DNA of 64,000 nucleotides, taken from Panicum virgatum. Lineage: Eukaryota; Streptophyta; Magnoliopsida; Poales; Poaceae. The notes beneath the pieces are model-generated. The model saw nothing but the letters and a program-made list of their open reading frames with translations. It ran no database searches and was not told where the DNA came from. This document shows positions 1 to 11,180 of the stretch, one piece after another. The translations under genes and the position numbers were made by a program. The stretch is taken from assembly GCF_016808335.1 (NCBI RefSeq), contig NC_053142.1, positions 5,169,700-5,233,699 of the forward strand, given 5' to 3'. Positions within the stretch are counted from its first letter, which is position 1. Each line of letters opens with the position of its first letter.

Positions 1-444
1 ACTAAGCTTCAATCCTTCTTTTCGCCCATGTTTCATCCTTGCAAAACCTTCGAAGATGATGCTAATTAAGCTTCGAGATTCTTCTGTATCCTTCTTCAAC
101 CTTGCTTCATCCATGAACAGCAACAACTCCTCGCATCACTCGTTTACTTAGAAACTCTTGATGCTAAAGTCATCCTGCCAGATTATGGTAATGCCTTGCT
201 GCTCTGCCTATCACTTGACATAGGGGCACCTCAACCATGGCCAAGCATGAAAGCCTGGATCCCAGAGCAACGCCTCCAACAAGGATGTGACATTGAGTCA
301 TCACCGCTGCTCATCCGGCTGGTCGGATTAGGTTTTCGCCTAGGAACTCCAAGAGAGGTGGTGCAGAAGTCGCTTTGACAATGCCTTCGCATAGGAAATC
401 CGCAGTTGTTGTCAATGCCTAGGTTCAAGAACCAAGACCATCTT
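1..444. other. No gene recognised
   Basis: I see no convincing coding sequence here. Homology to the other DUF4220 copies starts at about 445, so this stretch replaces the C-terminal half of copy A. It is probably repeat-derived, but no terminal repeats or domain were found. Confidence 0.4.
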
Positions 445-1640
445 TCGCCGGCACAAGAGGGCATATGTTCAGTTTGACTCTACCGCCCTCAATAGCGACC
501 CTGTCTCAAAGAGTAAGGCCCCGTCCAGTAAGGTATACGAAATGGCAACATCAACTGGACTATGATCATCTTTACTACTAAACTAGAAGAGCAGGATTGA
601 GGCTGCGGCAGTGAGGGAGGAGGCGACATGGATGCCAGAGCCGGACCAAGTGTGGATCACATCTGCCTTGGTGTATAGGAGGTTGTACATGAGAGAGAGC
701 TCCATCTCCATCAATGTCCACATGCCCTCGTGGTCTTCCTCTGCTTCTTTCTTAATATCCAAATCCACCACCACGTTCTGGTTCCGTAGATCCTTTTTCT
801 CCTCCCAAGAGCTCTGGTTCTCTGCTGGATCCTTGTCAACGCTGACCACCCAAGAGTCCACAATTGCACGCTTGCATACATGGAACATTGAGTGCGCACG
901 GCGGACATAGGATTCATCGCCTTCAACGGCGTTCACCATCAATCCATAATTCGGAGGATGGAAATGATGGAACGGGCCGACGTGTTCCTTCTTGAGAGAG
1001 CTCCGGATGCTATTCAAGTTGCTGCGCTTGAGCGCCCATGTCCTCTTGTCATACTTGACAACACCGACACTGAACATTAGGATGGCAACCAGGAAGATGA
1101 AAGAGTCGCCGCCAGCGACATATTTATAGAGGACATACGCTGCACTTAGGACCTACATGATGAGGTTCTGCAGATGACGTAGCCAGAGCTTGCTGTCCTC
1201 GAGCACGTAAGCGGTGATGTTGTCCGGGCCCCGAGGTGGAGCAGGAGGAATGGTGCCCAAAACGCCACCAGCTGGTGCTTGACCGGAACATTGCTGAGGG
1301 ATAGGTGTCCAACGGCGTATATGGAGGTGGAGTCAGCCAGCTGGTACGCCAGCCATAGGATGAACTTCGGCATAGGGGAGGCTTCACGGCGGCGAATCCC
1401 GGTAAGGAGCAGGAGGACGACCTGCAGCGTGAGACTCAGCAATACAAGGATCTGGGTCGCCCACTCATTCCAAAGGCCCAGTGGCCCTCTGGCCATGGTG
1501 TCCACCTGCTGCTGGCCGGCGATCTGGTCCCAAATCAAACAGTACGTCAAACTACGAGATCCATGCATGCGAGGAAACTGACCATCATAAGTAAGTATGG
1601 AAAGCATGTGATTGATCAACTTACATGACGTAGAAGATAT
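445..1640 (-). pseudogene. DUF4220-family gene copy A, N-terminal half, broken
   Basis: The minus strand encodes the N-terminal half of a DUF4220 membrane protein: the LWNEWATQILVLLSL start region, the PMPKFILWLAYQLADS segment, the VVKYDKRTWALKRSN region and a piece ending TAAASILLF. It matches the open copy at 11.2-13.3 kb and copy B at 51.1-52.2 kb. Two lesions are visible. A one-base deletion near 1230 (four C's where copy B has five) shifts the frame. A TAG stop at 583-585 stands where the open copy has a TCG serine codon. The C-terminal half (DUF594) is absent, since homology stops at about 445. A conserved CAG|ATCG acceptor upstream of the start suggests a 5'-UTR intron, as in the other copies. 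The function of DUF4220 proteins is not established. Confidence 0.85.
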
Positions 1641-2181
1641 GACCAAGTAGCCCTGAATCTGTGGTAAGTATCATCCAACTTCCAATTATGGGGTCAACAG
1701 TTCAGTACTTCACTTTAGGTGGCTGTAGCTTGCTAGCAAGCGCTGATATTAGCGGTAAGTGCACTGTGTACTAGTGGACAAGCGTTTGACTCCCTTTGGT
1801 GTAGCTCAGTGGATTAGCTTGGCAAACAGTGCATGTGAGTGTACATACGAGTTAACATCTTTCACGTTAGCTCCTTGTTGTCTTACTGTGTAACAAATCA
1901 TCATTAGGTACGTGCAATAACTTAGTATATGAATTTCGAGTCAGGAGATTAGGTACATCAGTACAGTCTCAAACATGTGCCAACTTGCCAAATCCGTTGT
2001 GATGGTTTTGAGTAATTACTTGTTGATCTGATTTAATCTAGTCGCAGTCTGCTGACAAACCCAACCAAGACCAGGAGCGATTGGATCAGATCTCAAGGAT
2101 ATATATCATACCTACGTTCATATGAGTTGGGATTTGTCACCAAGTCTTCATGTTTTATTACCTCCGATGGTATTGTATGTC
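1641..2181. repeat. 5' flank of copy A, duplicated upstream of copy B
   Basis: This is non-coding sequence upstream of copy A. It matches 52153-52712 upstream of copy B, sharing for example GCTTGCTAGCAAGCGCTGAT and TTTCACGTTAGCTCCT with small indels. The duplication therefore covered gene plus promoter side. The match fades near 1980, and the CACTA element begins at 2185. Confidence 0.7.
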
Positions 2182-2731
2182 TTACACTACTACAAAATTC
2201 TATTTTGCGAGGCACTTGAAAATCAGCTCGGAGGCGAGCGGGGCTACGGCCCGCCTCGGTTAACCGATGCCGGACCGCCGGACAACCGCCTCGGTTAACA
2301 AATCTTAACCGAGACGGTTGCGTTAGGACTACCGACTCAGTTAAACTATTAACCGAGGCGTTCGTTTCTAACGCAATCGTCTCGGTTAAGAGTGATTAAC
2401 CGAGGCGTTTCCTTTCCAATGCCCGCCTCGGTTAAGTCTGTTATATATAGCAGCCCACCCCTCTTCTTCCTCCCCACGGCTCCTCTATTTTTGGGTGTTT
2501 TGAGAGTGTTTTGAGCTCAAAACGCCCAAACTTGAGCATTTTAGAGGGGGGAGGTTTTGCACTTGGATTTGGTGAGGGAGGACACAGCAAAAGGTTGATT
2601 TCTTACTCTACACCCTCTCATCTCCTCTCTTCTACTTGTTTTAGATCTGGATCTAGATCTAAACGAAGGAGAGAGAAAATCGGATCCGGATCAATCTAGA
2701 TTTGCTTACATTTTGACTCTAGTTTCTCGCT

Positions 2732-3109
2732 ATGTGCAAGGTCTGCTTCACGGACAGGACAGAGTGGATGTACAAGATACCGAGGGCTGGCAACAATCTG
2801 ACTTTCCTGCATCATGTGACAAAATTTATTGCTGTTGCGAAAAAGCATCGTACAAGTCTGGGTCGGGAGCGCACCATTTGTCCGTGCAATAAATGCCAGA
2901 ACAATCTTGTCCACGAAGATAGCGTGGTGAAATCTCACCTGATCCGCTATGGTTTTGTCGCCAATTACACCGTCTGGAAGTTTCACGGCGAAGCGGATCC
3001 GAGCGCCACCGGTGCATCAGAATTAATGATATGCATTCTAGACAAAATGTATGTAATAATTAATGTTCCGAGTTATTCAACTAGAGGTTCACGGCTGTCA
3101 ATTTTGTAA
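2732..3109 (+). pseudogene. Transposase-associated domain fragment of CACTA element 1
   Basis: The reading frame opens with an MCKVCFTDRTEWMYK-type start, followed by a cysteine-rich ICPCNKCQN motif and an HLIRYGF-type segment. This is the layout of the N-terminal transposase-associated domain in plant CACTA transposases. In intact elements it sits at the N-terminus of a long TNP2 protein. Here about 95 residues are recognisable, then the frame runs into unrelated sequence and no TNP2 domain follows. A TATATATA box lies just after the left subterminal array (about 2443), suitably placed for a promoter. Probably non-functional. Confidence 0.7.
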
Positions 3110-3482
3110 TAACTTACTATATATGCAATGGAATCCAAATGTATGCCTTTACATTTCTTGGAAATATGCGCATTTCTTTACTCGAAAACTTTTGGCAAGG
3201 ATTCAACATGTATTGTAACTTACTATTGCAATGTGCGTTACTCAGAAACGTTTGGCCCGTCATGTGCAATGGAATCAACATATAGGCAAGATGAAGAACT
3301 ATTTTTGAACACTATATGTTCAGACTAAATTTTGAAAATATTAGAGGCCAAATCAGCAAAAGTCACTGAAACAAAAACTGTAGACAATTTTCAAACTCAC
3401 AACTTTGCTTTTTGGACATTTTGTAGTCCAGTGGAAACATTTGGAGATAAATGCTACACAAGTTTGAGGTTGAGGAAAAACA

Positions 3483-3625
3483 CTTAACCGAGGCGGGCAG
3501 TTTAGAGTAACCGCCTAGGTTAATATTAACCGAGGAGGTTAGTTTACACATGACCGCCTCGTTAATATTAACCGAGGCGGTTACTGTAACCTGCCCGCCT
3601 CGGTTAAGTTTTTCATATATAACCC
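3483..3625. repeat. Internal copy of subterminal array plus TATA-like box
   Basis: Four or more units of the CCGCCTCGGTTAA-type motif in both orientations lie 1.3 kb inside CACTA element 1. They are followed at once by TTTTTCATATATAACCCCC. The same order (array, CGGTTAAG, TATATA, C-rich leader) occurs at the left end near 2425-2465. Confidence 0.75.
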
Positions 3626-3916
3626 CCACCTCCGTGCCGGCCGGTTTCAAATCGCGCCGTGGCCGTCTTCCACACCTCGAAGGGCTGCCGCCGCCGACTG
3701 TGAAAACCTAGCGCCGCCGCCATCTCCAACGACGCCAGAGCCGCGCTGCCCGTCGACCTCTGGAGTAGCGCCTCCCCGACGCTCGAAGCCCGCCGCCACC
3801 ACGCTCGAAGCTCCGCCACCCACCGCACCGGCCTCCTCACCGCGTCGCCGCGCTTAAAGCTCGGCCGTCGCCTCCACCAACCCGACCCGCGTGCCGCATC
3901 AGCACCGGCCGGTATG

Positions 3917-3962
3917 CCTCCCTCCGCCTCCTCCTCCTCCTCCTCCTCCTCCTCCTCCTCCT
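3917..3962. repeat. (TCC)n microsatellite
   Basis: A near-perfect run of CTC/TCC triplets inside CACTA element 1. It makes poly-Ser or poly-Glu in spurious reading frames on either strand. Confidence 0.95.
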
Positions 3963-5049
3963 CTGCCGTAGACTCCGCCGCCTCCTCCTCTGCCGCCGGC
4001 GCTCGATTGGAGCAAAGCTCCATGCGCACCGTGCCTGCCATGGTGAGCCTGTGCGGCCTGTGCAGCCTATGCTGCCGGCCTGTGCGGCCGTCTCCCCCTG
4101 CTCCACAGCTCGCGCCCGCCTCTTGCCACGCCGCCGTGTCAGCCATGGTGAGCCTGGGGCTGGCCGGGCCACCCACTGACCTGTGGGACCCGCTGGTCAG
4201 CCCCTGTTTAGGGTTTGTTAATTTTTTTAACCAGTGAACCTGTAAATTCATGTAAAAATAGCAGAAAAATTGGATTGATTGTATTTGAAACAAAGGAAAC
4301 AGGGTTCCATTTCTTGCCTAGATGAAATCAATTTATATCGGGATCAAGGTTTATTTAGATCTTGTTTCTTGCCTAGGTTAAATAAATTTCATACAAAAAT
4401 GCAGAAAAATACTAAAATGTGTCCTCGATTTGATTATAAGAAAGAATCTCGATTTTTTTTGGTAGTACTATCTGAATCATATTCAGTAGCTTTTTAATCA
4501 AATGTATTTTTGGTAGTACTCTGCTTCGGATATCGAGCCTAGGATTCACCATCATTGCCCGCCTCCAAAAAGATTCATTGATTTTGTTGATTACTGAATT
4601 AATCATCGTTACTGAGTTACAGACATGTCTAGGTTGTAGTCTATGGAAAATAAGTCATTTGCTGACATGATGTGTCCTCGATTTGAGTATAAGAAGGAAT
4701 CAGCAATGTCCCATTCTTTCTCTCTCTCATTCGGGAGAGACAAATATATAGACATATACACAGAGAGACACATAGAGAGAGTGATAATGACGACATTGCT
4801 GATTACTTTTTATAACAAAGTCCAGGGATACGGGAGTAATTATACCTCCAAATAACCTATTGAAGAATTTTGTGTAAAATCTTGTGTAGCGGGGTGTATC
4901 CAAATAACCTCCAAATAACAAAGTGCCATGAAGAAGGTCCAGGACAATGGGTGTATCCTTGCCGCGCACCAATTCGGGTAAGTAAAAACAATACTTGCAA
5001 TAGCTACTAGGTTCGCCGTTTTTCATGTTTAAAGTATTGAGATTTATAT

Positions 5050-5721
5050 TGTTTCAGTTGTGTAGCAGGGGCATCATGAGCCACTGGGTTGTATTTATCA
5101 TCTATCCTCAAGATGGAAAGGCTGTCATATACGACTCCTTGCGCAATACGAAAAAGGAGGCATATAAGGATTTCGAATACTGTCTGTGATAGTAAGTGAT
5201 GACACAATTCCTTATGCACTCAAAGTATATATCGAATTTGTTGTTGTCACTAATGGTTCACATATAGTGCTTATAGGAAATACGTGAAAGACCCCGATTG
5301 CCATGATCGGAGGTCTGAGAGCAAGAAGCAGACGTATAGCACAAAAATGCACCTGAGATGAGATTTTCTGGTATGTATGAAGAAGCTTATGTGCCACTAC
5401 ATTGTGCATGCAATCTATGTGTCCTAATGACTATGTCTTACATGAATGCAGTGCGCGAAGCAACCTGCAAACTCAGTCTTGTATGGATACTATGCTTGTG
5501 CATACCTCAGGACTTGCGGAAGTTACCACAGAAGCTGGCGACAGCTCAAGAAATCCATAGGACGGTGGCGCAGGTCAAGGGTGGACAAGACAAGCATCAA
5601 CCAAACAATATTTGATATTTGTAAGTTTTTCACTGACGAATGTTGTCATGTTGGGGGTACCTGCTTCTATGACGAGAGCGAGCTAGCAACGGACGACAAG
5701 TTCGTGAAGCTACGCAACTAG
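5050..5721 (+). pseudogene. Ulp1-like (C48) cysteine protease remnant in CACTA element 1
   Basis: The segment GIMSHWVVFIIYPQDGK, then YDSLRN, then QPANSVLYGYYACAYLR matches the His, Asp and Gln/Cys blocks of the Ulp1/SENP C48 peptidase fold in order. These domains are often carried by plant CACTA elements. The His codon is at 5082-5084 and the Asp codon at 5133-5135. The catalytic Cys of the usual N-L-C-G-Y-Y block is replaced by Tyr (TAT at 5482-5484). The pieces sit in separate exon-like blocks (about 5050-5190, 5270-5360, 5450-5721) whose splice sites I could not fix. It cannot be an active peptidase as read. A degraded domain is more likely than a functional non-catalytic one. Confidence 0.65.
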
Positions 5722-6215
5722 AGAACCCAACTCGACATAAAGGACTACAAGTTGCCGAAACTCGATTAGGTGCCCATAGCTTCTGTAATCATTTGAACAT
5801 GTACGTTGATGTTGAATGGATGTAATATTTGTGAAATACAATATGAAATACTATGCATATCAGATCGACATATAAATGGATGTAATATGTGTGTTCACCC
5901 TTTGGTAAGCGTGTATTCTGATTTGGTTTTCAAATTTGATTTCAAATTCAAATTCAAAATCAAATATGCTTTTTTTTATTCTCTAAAATCTTAACAGAGG
6001 CGGTCATGTTAAAGTCGTCCGCCTCAGTTAAAAGTATTAACCGAGGCGGTCATGTTAAAGGAACCGCCTCCGTTAATGTATCGCTTGTTTTAAATAGACT
6101 GTCTGACAGCCTCCGTAAACGCCTCCATTAACCATGACAATGGTTCCGAGGCGGTTGGGCTGCCCGCCTCGGAAAAACCATTTTGTCTGCCTCCAAAAAG
6201 AATTCTATAGTAGTT

Positions 6216-6362
6216 TTAGTTAAAACTAGTCTGAATTAGAACCATAAAATTTTGATCGAAGATAAAGTGTTGCTGAAGATGCTACCAGCGAGAATTTATG
6301 AGTTGCATCAATGGTACATGAAGCAATCTGAAGATGGACTTGTAATATTCCCAGCTCGAGTT
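6216..6362. other. Short host spacer between two CACTA elements
   Basis: About 147 bp between the TSD of CACTA element 1 and the left end of CACTA element 2. It may be the original 3' continuation of the minus-strand DUF4220 gene beyond the insertion, but no match to the copy B tail was found. Confidence 0.4.
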
Positions 6363-6759
6363 CACTACTAGAATACCCCCTTGTAGATACAGCCTTTTTG
6401 GAGTTTGACATCCTATATTGCATCTCTATGGCTCTGTAGACACTAGAAGCATCTTGGTATGGACTGTGTTAGGTTTTGTAGAGATGTTTTCTTGAATAGT
6501 ATCTATATAAGCAAGAGACGATTTATGGACACGTTAGATGCATATCAACACACATTGATACATCTTCATAGACAGAGAATAAACGTTTCTAATAGTGCAG
6601 ATACGTAGTATAGTAATGCTTCATTGTGTGTGAACAGTTATAGAGATTGTAGACACAATTATATTACATGTCTACTAACATGGAGACGATTTACTTGATA
6701 CATTTTTACGGCACATCTTACACGTTGGAATGCGTGGCAAGTGACGTGGTGGGTGGTGA

Positions 6760-8710
6760 TGAAAGTGCATCTAGGCCCCTAATGTGTTTTGGTGAGTTGA
6801 ATGACAACGTGATTAAAGGACTAACATGTGTGTTAAAGAAATGTTGAGCAGGAATTTATTTGTAAATAAAATTATGAATTGGCTCATGGAATATGCAATC
6901 AAATAAAGAGCTTATATTTATGAATGTCAAGCAAAGTGTGAAGAAAAATAGAAATAAGTGTTCATGCATGACAATATGATCGTTTCTACCTATGGCTTGG
7001 CACATATGAGAAGTGAACAATCAAAATCGTGATTTGAAAGCAAGACAAGCATATGAATTACATGATTGATCTTATTGGAAGCTTGAAATATAGAATACTA
7101 CTTAGAAATCAAGATCAAGCAATCAAGAGAAATTCCAAATGGAATTCATTGTTGATGTGCAAAGCTTAACTCATTGTGGCAAAGGTAAGTGTTGAAGAAA
7201 CTAACCAAGATGACTAGAGGGAGGGACTAAGCAAGCTTTGGTTAAGCGACGGCTTGAGACCATGTGCGAATTGCTAAGCTGAAGTGGCTAGTATCCGTAG
7301 GATTTTTGAATTATCATACCTAAGCCTAAGCCTTACAGAGGGAAGCAATGCAAATGCATCAAATATATTGTGATTGATTTTGGAGTGACTTATGGATCCA
7401 AATACAACATTACCATGAATGAAGGGAACATTCGAAGTCACTAGCTCAACATGGAAATGCTCAAGAAGATATGCATGTTGGAATCCCAAGTTCAAGAAAG
7501 TTAAAGTATGGCAACATTGAAGCAATTCAAAGCTCTAGTGATAAAATGGAGATTCACTTTAATCTTGAGTATAGGTACACCATACTATCAAGAGGGATGC
7601 AACATTGGTTGATAGACAACACTCAAAGTGCTCATAGGTTACCCATGTGAGAAGCTTTGAGAGAAGCCCCTGTTTACTAATTTTGAGTAACCTGGTGACC
7701 AAGTTTTGGCTTGGTGGACAAGGTGGAGCAATCTGTCTGGGTGTGGGTCTTCTCTGGCTCAGACTGGCCTGATCGGTCTGGGGACCGGTTTGATCAGTCT
7801 AGGGGATCGGTCTGACCGGTTCGGGTACTAACGGCTAGTTTATTCAAATAGACCAGTCTAGGGACCAGTCTGATCGGTCTGTGTTGATAGATCCAACGGC
7901 TAGTTTTAGAAGGTTGGGTATTTATACCCCTTGGCCCTCTCTTTTGAGGGCGCTGGTTCTTCTGCATCTCTTAGCTTTCTAAAGCCATTCTCTTGACCAG
8001 CAAGCTCTCTCCAACACTCTTTGTGAGTTGTGCTAACTAGATTGCAAATCCTTTGTTGGGTTGAGAGAGATTGAGTGTGTGCAAGCAACCTGAGAGCAAA
8101 TCCATAGCTTGAGCACCTGTGTTTGAAGTCAAAGCAACTCACAAAAGTATTTGTTACTATTGGAGGCTTGCCTCCTAGACAGCTAGCTACCAACGTGTGG
8201 TGAGCAGCGGCCAGATTGTGAGGGTTGTGATCTAGCCCCTTTTGTTGGAAAGGATGATCTAGTGGAAGCGAGGATCGTGGTTGAAAGAGACCTGGTCTAT
8301 TGGAACAGAGTTGAAAAAGACTCATATTCCAATAGGCACCTCAACGGAGATTAGGATTCACACAATGGTGAATCTGAACTTCAGTAAAACAAATCCTCAT
8401 GTCTACTATTGGTTTGCCTCTCTTGTTGTTCTCTAGCTTTTTACTTGTGCTTCCACTTCGAACTACTTGGGTGTGTCTTTTGTGTGTGTGCAGGGACTTC
8501 AAAATACTTGAAATCATCTATAGAGGCTCTACACCACGTTTGGTTTGTGCTAGTGCTCGAGGAGGTTAGTTCTTCAGGTTTTAGTGTGTTTTCTACTTGT
8601 GACCGGTCTGTCTAACCAATCTGATTGGTCTATGTGCTGAGAGTTGCAATTAAGGTTGTAATTTGCAAAAATGCCTATTCACCCCCCAGGTGACATCAAG
8701 GTCCTTTCAG
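6760..8710 (+). mobile_element. Solo LTR of a SIRE-like copia element (TSD GGTGA)
   Basis: It starts TGAAAGTGCATCTAGGCCCC and ends AAGGTCCTTTCA, so TG...CA ends within a TGAAAG/CTTTCA inverted pair. It is flanked by the direct repeat GGTGA at 6755-6759 and 8711-8715. No internal region remains, which is what LTR-LTR recombination leaves. A TATTTATA box at about 7919 follows a block of ACCGGTCTGATCGG-type repeats (7740-7890) and AACGGCTAG motifs. Confidence 0.9.
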
Positions 8711-8854
8711 GTGACGTGACGGGTGACATGGCAAGTGATGTGTTCAATAGTAATATTTTTATTTCATGACTAAAAATATAGACATGTTGTATAGAAACAT
8801 GTTTTGTATCAACAAATGTAGAGACAATTCTATGTACAAATATATTATGATTAT

Positions 8855-10760
8855 TGTTGAAGCTAGATATGACCCATTTTGAGCCTTATTCGAGCCGAAA
8901 ACCATAAGAATTAACATTTCATGCTCGCATATTTACCCAAAATAGTGCCGAAACCAAATGTCCCTTGGAAAATATTGCATTGCTGGGAAATGAATAGAAA
9001 TGCAGGCAAAACATGCTCTAGGATCCAAGGCGCAAAATGTCAACCAATCAGAATGCGCCATCCAGCCTCACATGGATCAAAGGGCCCACCAGAGCAAGCA
9101 AACAAACTTAGGATAGCTTGGTGCACGGACAACCGACCTTGGGACCCACCTGCCAGTCACACTACCAAAGGTGGTGGGCAAAGGAGGTGGCCCTGGTTCA
9201 GCGGACCCCATGGTTTGGCCGAATAAGGGGTGGGCCCATTCGCCTCCATCTTCCATGTGGCGGCCTGTGGTGCACTCTAGAAGGCGGTTGCTGGTGCCCC
9301 AAGTTTCTTCACCGACTGAGCACCCGTGGTACACCTCTATCAATACTAGAGGGGGGCTCCAAATGAGGACACACTTCACACTTGCACATTTGCACTCTCC
9401 TCTCCCATTCCGAGCTCTAGGCTCATTATAGAGGATTAGCGCTGCCTTGGTAGTGCATAGAAAATAGGGAGAGAGTGAGGTGGAGTCGGGGAGGTGCCCA
9501 GTTTGTCGGCACTGGCACTCTCCGCTAGCTTGTACCTTAACGGATGCTTAGCAATCATAGTAAGTCTTCGTGACTTCGATTTGCTTTAGTTTCTTAGTTA
9601 AGTTAATACTTGTCCCCTGGTTGTTTATGGAACCATTGTTCACTAGTTTAGTGGATGCTCTAGAGTAAGACTCTTGATAGAGATAGATGTTCTTGTATAC
9701 CTCTAGAGTTAGTAAAAGACAGTGTAGATGTGGTGTTCAGACTATACTTTACTTTTTGTTGTTGTATAGCCAATGGTTTGTATGAGGTAGGTGACAGGTG
9801 GTGACAGCCCTATCAATCCTCCACGTCTGGGTATATCGCAGAAGTCGTATTACCTGATAGCTGCCTGGTCTTATCTAGGAGAAGCTGGTAACCCGGAGTA
9901 AATAACTTAGTTAGCTCTAGCTTACCTTAGATTTTGAGCTTTAGAAATCGTCTCTACCCCTTTCCTCTTCGATAGTATGGTGTCCTCGGATGAATTTGAA
10001 CCTTGGATAATATACTCACGTTCCTCTATGGATACGATACCGTAGAATACTCCTAGGTGAAAACATTAATGGTATCTGTGCGATTGCGAATTTATTTGTA
10101 ACGCTAAAAAATACCAACAAGTTTTCTAGTGTTGTGGCCATGGAATGATAGCTATATTATCTTTGAACCAAGTTCATCCTTGTATCGTTTTCATTTTTCT
10201 TGATTCTACCTCTATACCCGCTACCCAAGGAGCAGCTATCCTTTCCACAGTTCTCTACCCTAAAGGGCGAGTTCCCTGAGCCATCATTATCTTCCTCATC
10301 TAGCCATGAACTCGGCCCTGGCTTTATAGCCATGGTTCGGAATCAACCCTTCTCCAGAGCAATTAATGAAGATCCTTTTGATCATTTGGAAGAATTTGAG
10401 AAACTGTTTTCGTGCTTGGTAGTCCTAGGCATGACAGAGGGTGGAGCAATGGTACACCCGCACGATAGGCAGTATGAGCGGTGATTGGGAAGAACTTCGA
10501 GATGAGTTTGGTTACTCATTCTCTCTCACCGAACGCATAGACTCCCTACCAATTGACACCCTTGGCTTTGAGCAATTAGAGGAGTCCATAGGTGCAGCAT
10601 GTGCTAGATTCTTACACCTTTTGGCATCTATCCCAAATTTTTCTATACCTGAGGATGTATCATTGAACATCTTTTACTCATGTTTAGACATGAAATCTTC
10701 AATAGACCTCGACGTCGCCACCGAAGGTTCGTTTGCACACACAACTCCGATGATCATGAA
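8855..10760 (+). mobile_element. Truncated gypsy element: 5' LTR plus start of gag
   Basis: TGTTGAAGCTAGATATGACC at 8855 through AAAATACCAACA at 10119 has the ends and 3' sequence (GTATCTGTGCGATTGCG) of a grass gypsy LTR. It is followed by a degraded primer-binding region and a gag reading frame. The rest of the element is missing, and CACTA sequence resumes at about 10760. No TSD could be matched because the 3' side is truncated. Confidence 0.65.
10200..10755 (+). pseudogene. Gypsy gag fragment
   Basis: AMVRNQPFSRAINEDPFDHL and QWYTRTIGSMSGDWEELRDE are typical of the retrotransposon gag (capsid) domain of gypsy elements. The two parts are in different frames with the shift near 10441, and the middle of the usual domain is shortened. 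It ends at the junction with CACTA sequence. Confidence 0.75.
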
Positions 10761-11180
10761 GTCTTGTTCTCAGTCTTGCATCAAAAAAACATCTTTATGT
10801 TCCTATGGACAATTGTTTGATACGCTTTACAACGTGTTTACATGCTACTCACATTTGACAACATGTCTAAATTTGTATCAACTGGACACGTTTCTACAAT
10901 TATGTCAAAAAGCATCTTTACATGGATATAGACAAATGTCTGATACACTTTACAATGTGTCTATATGTTAACGACTCTTAGAAGTTTGTCTAACTCCATG
11001 TCATTTTGAGACAATTTCAAATATCATGTTAAGAAATGTCTTTATAACACTATGTCACTATTGATGCTATAAGCGTGTTTAATAATGTAACAATTTGACA
11101 TGTTCTCGAAAACATTTCATGAAACATATTTACGAGCCGACGTAGAGACACTTTAAAGTGGTGTTACTACTGCAGCGTAT

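Larger units (their letters stand above)
2185..6215. mobile_element. CACTA element 1 (non-autonomous, 4.0 kb, TSD TTA)
   Basis: The left end reads CACTACTACAAAATTCTATT. The right end, reverse-complemented, reads AACTACTATAGAATTC, with the terminal C mutated to A. TTA at 2182-2184 and at 6216-6218 is the 3-bp target duplication expected of CACTA elements. Subterminal arrays of CCGCCTCGGTTAA and its complement occupy about 2215-2450 and 5990-6180, with a third array inside at 3483-3605. Coding remnants are a transposase-associated domain at 2732-3109 and an Ulp1-like protease at about 5050-5721. No TNP2 core is present, so the element could move only with help from another copy. The interior also holds a GC-rich stretch (3650-4170). 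Confidence 0.9.

Noticed and set aside
3613..4293. 226-codon minus-strand frame with a poly-Glu run
   Set aside because: Produced by the (TCC)n microsatellite and GC-rich DNA. It has no domain and overlaps the sense orientation of CACTA element 1.
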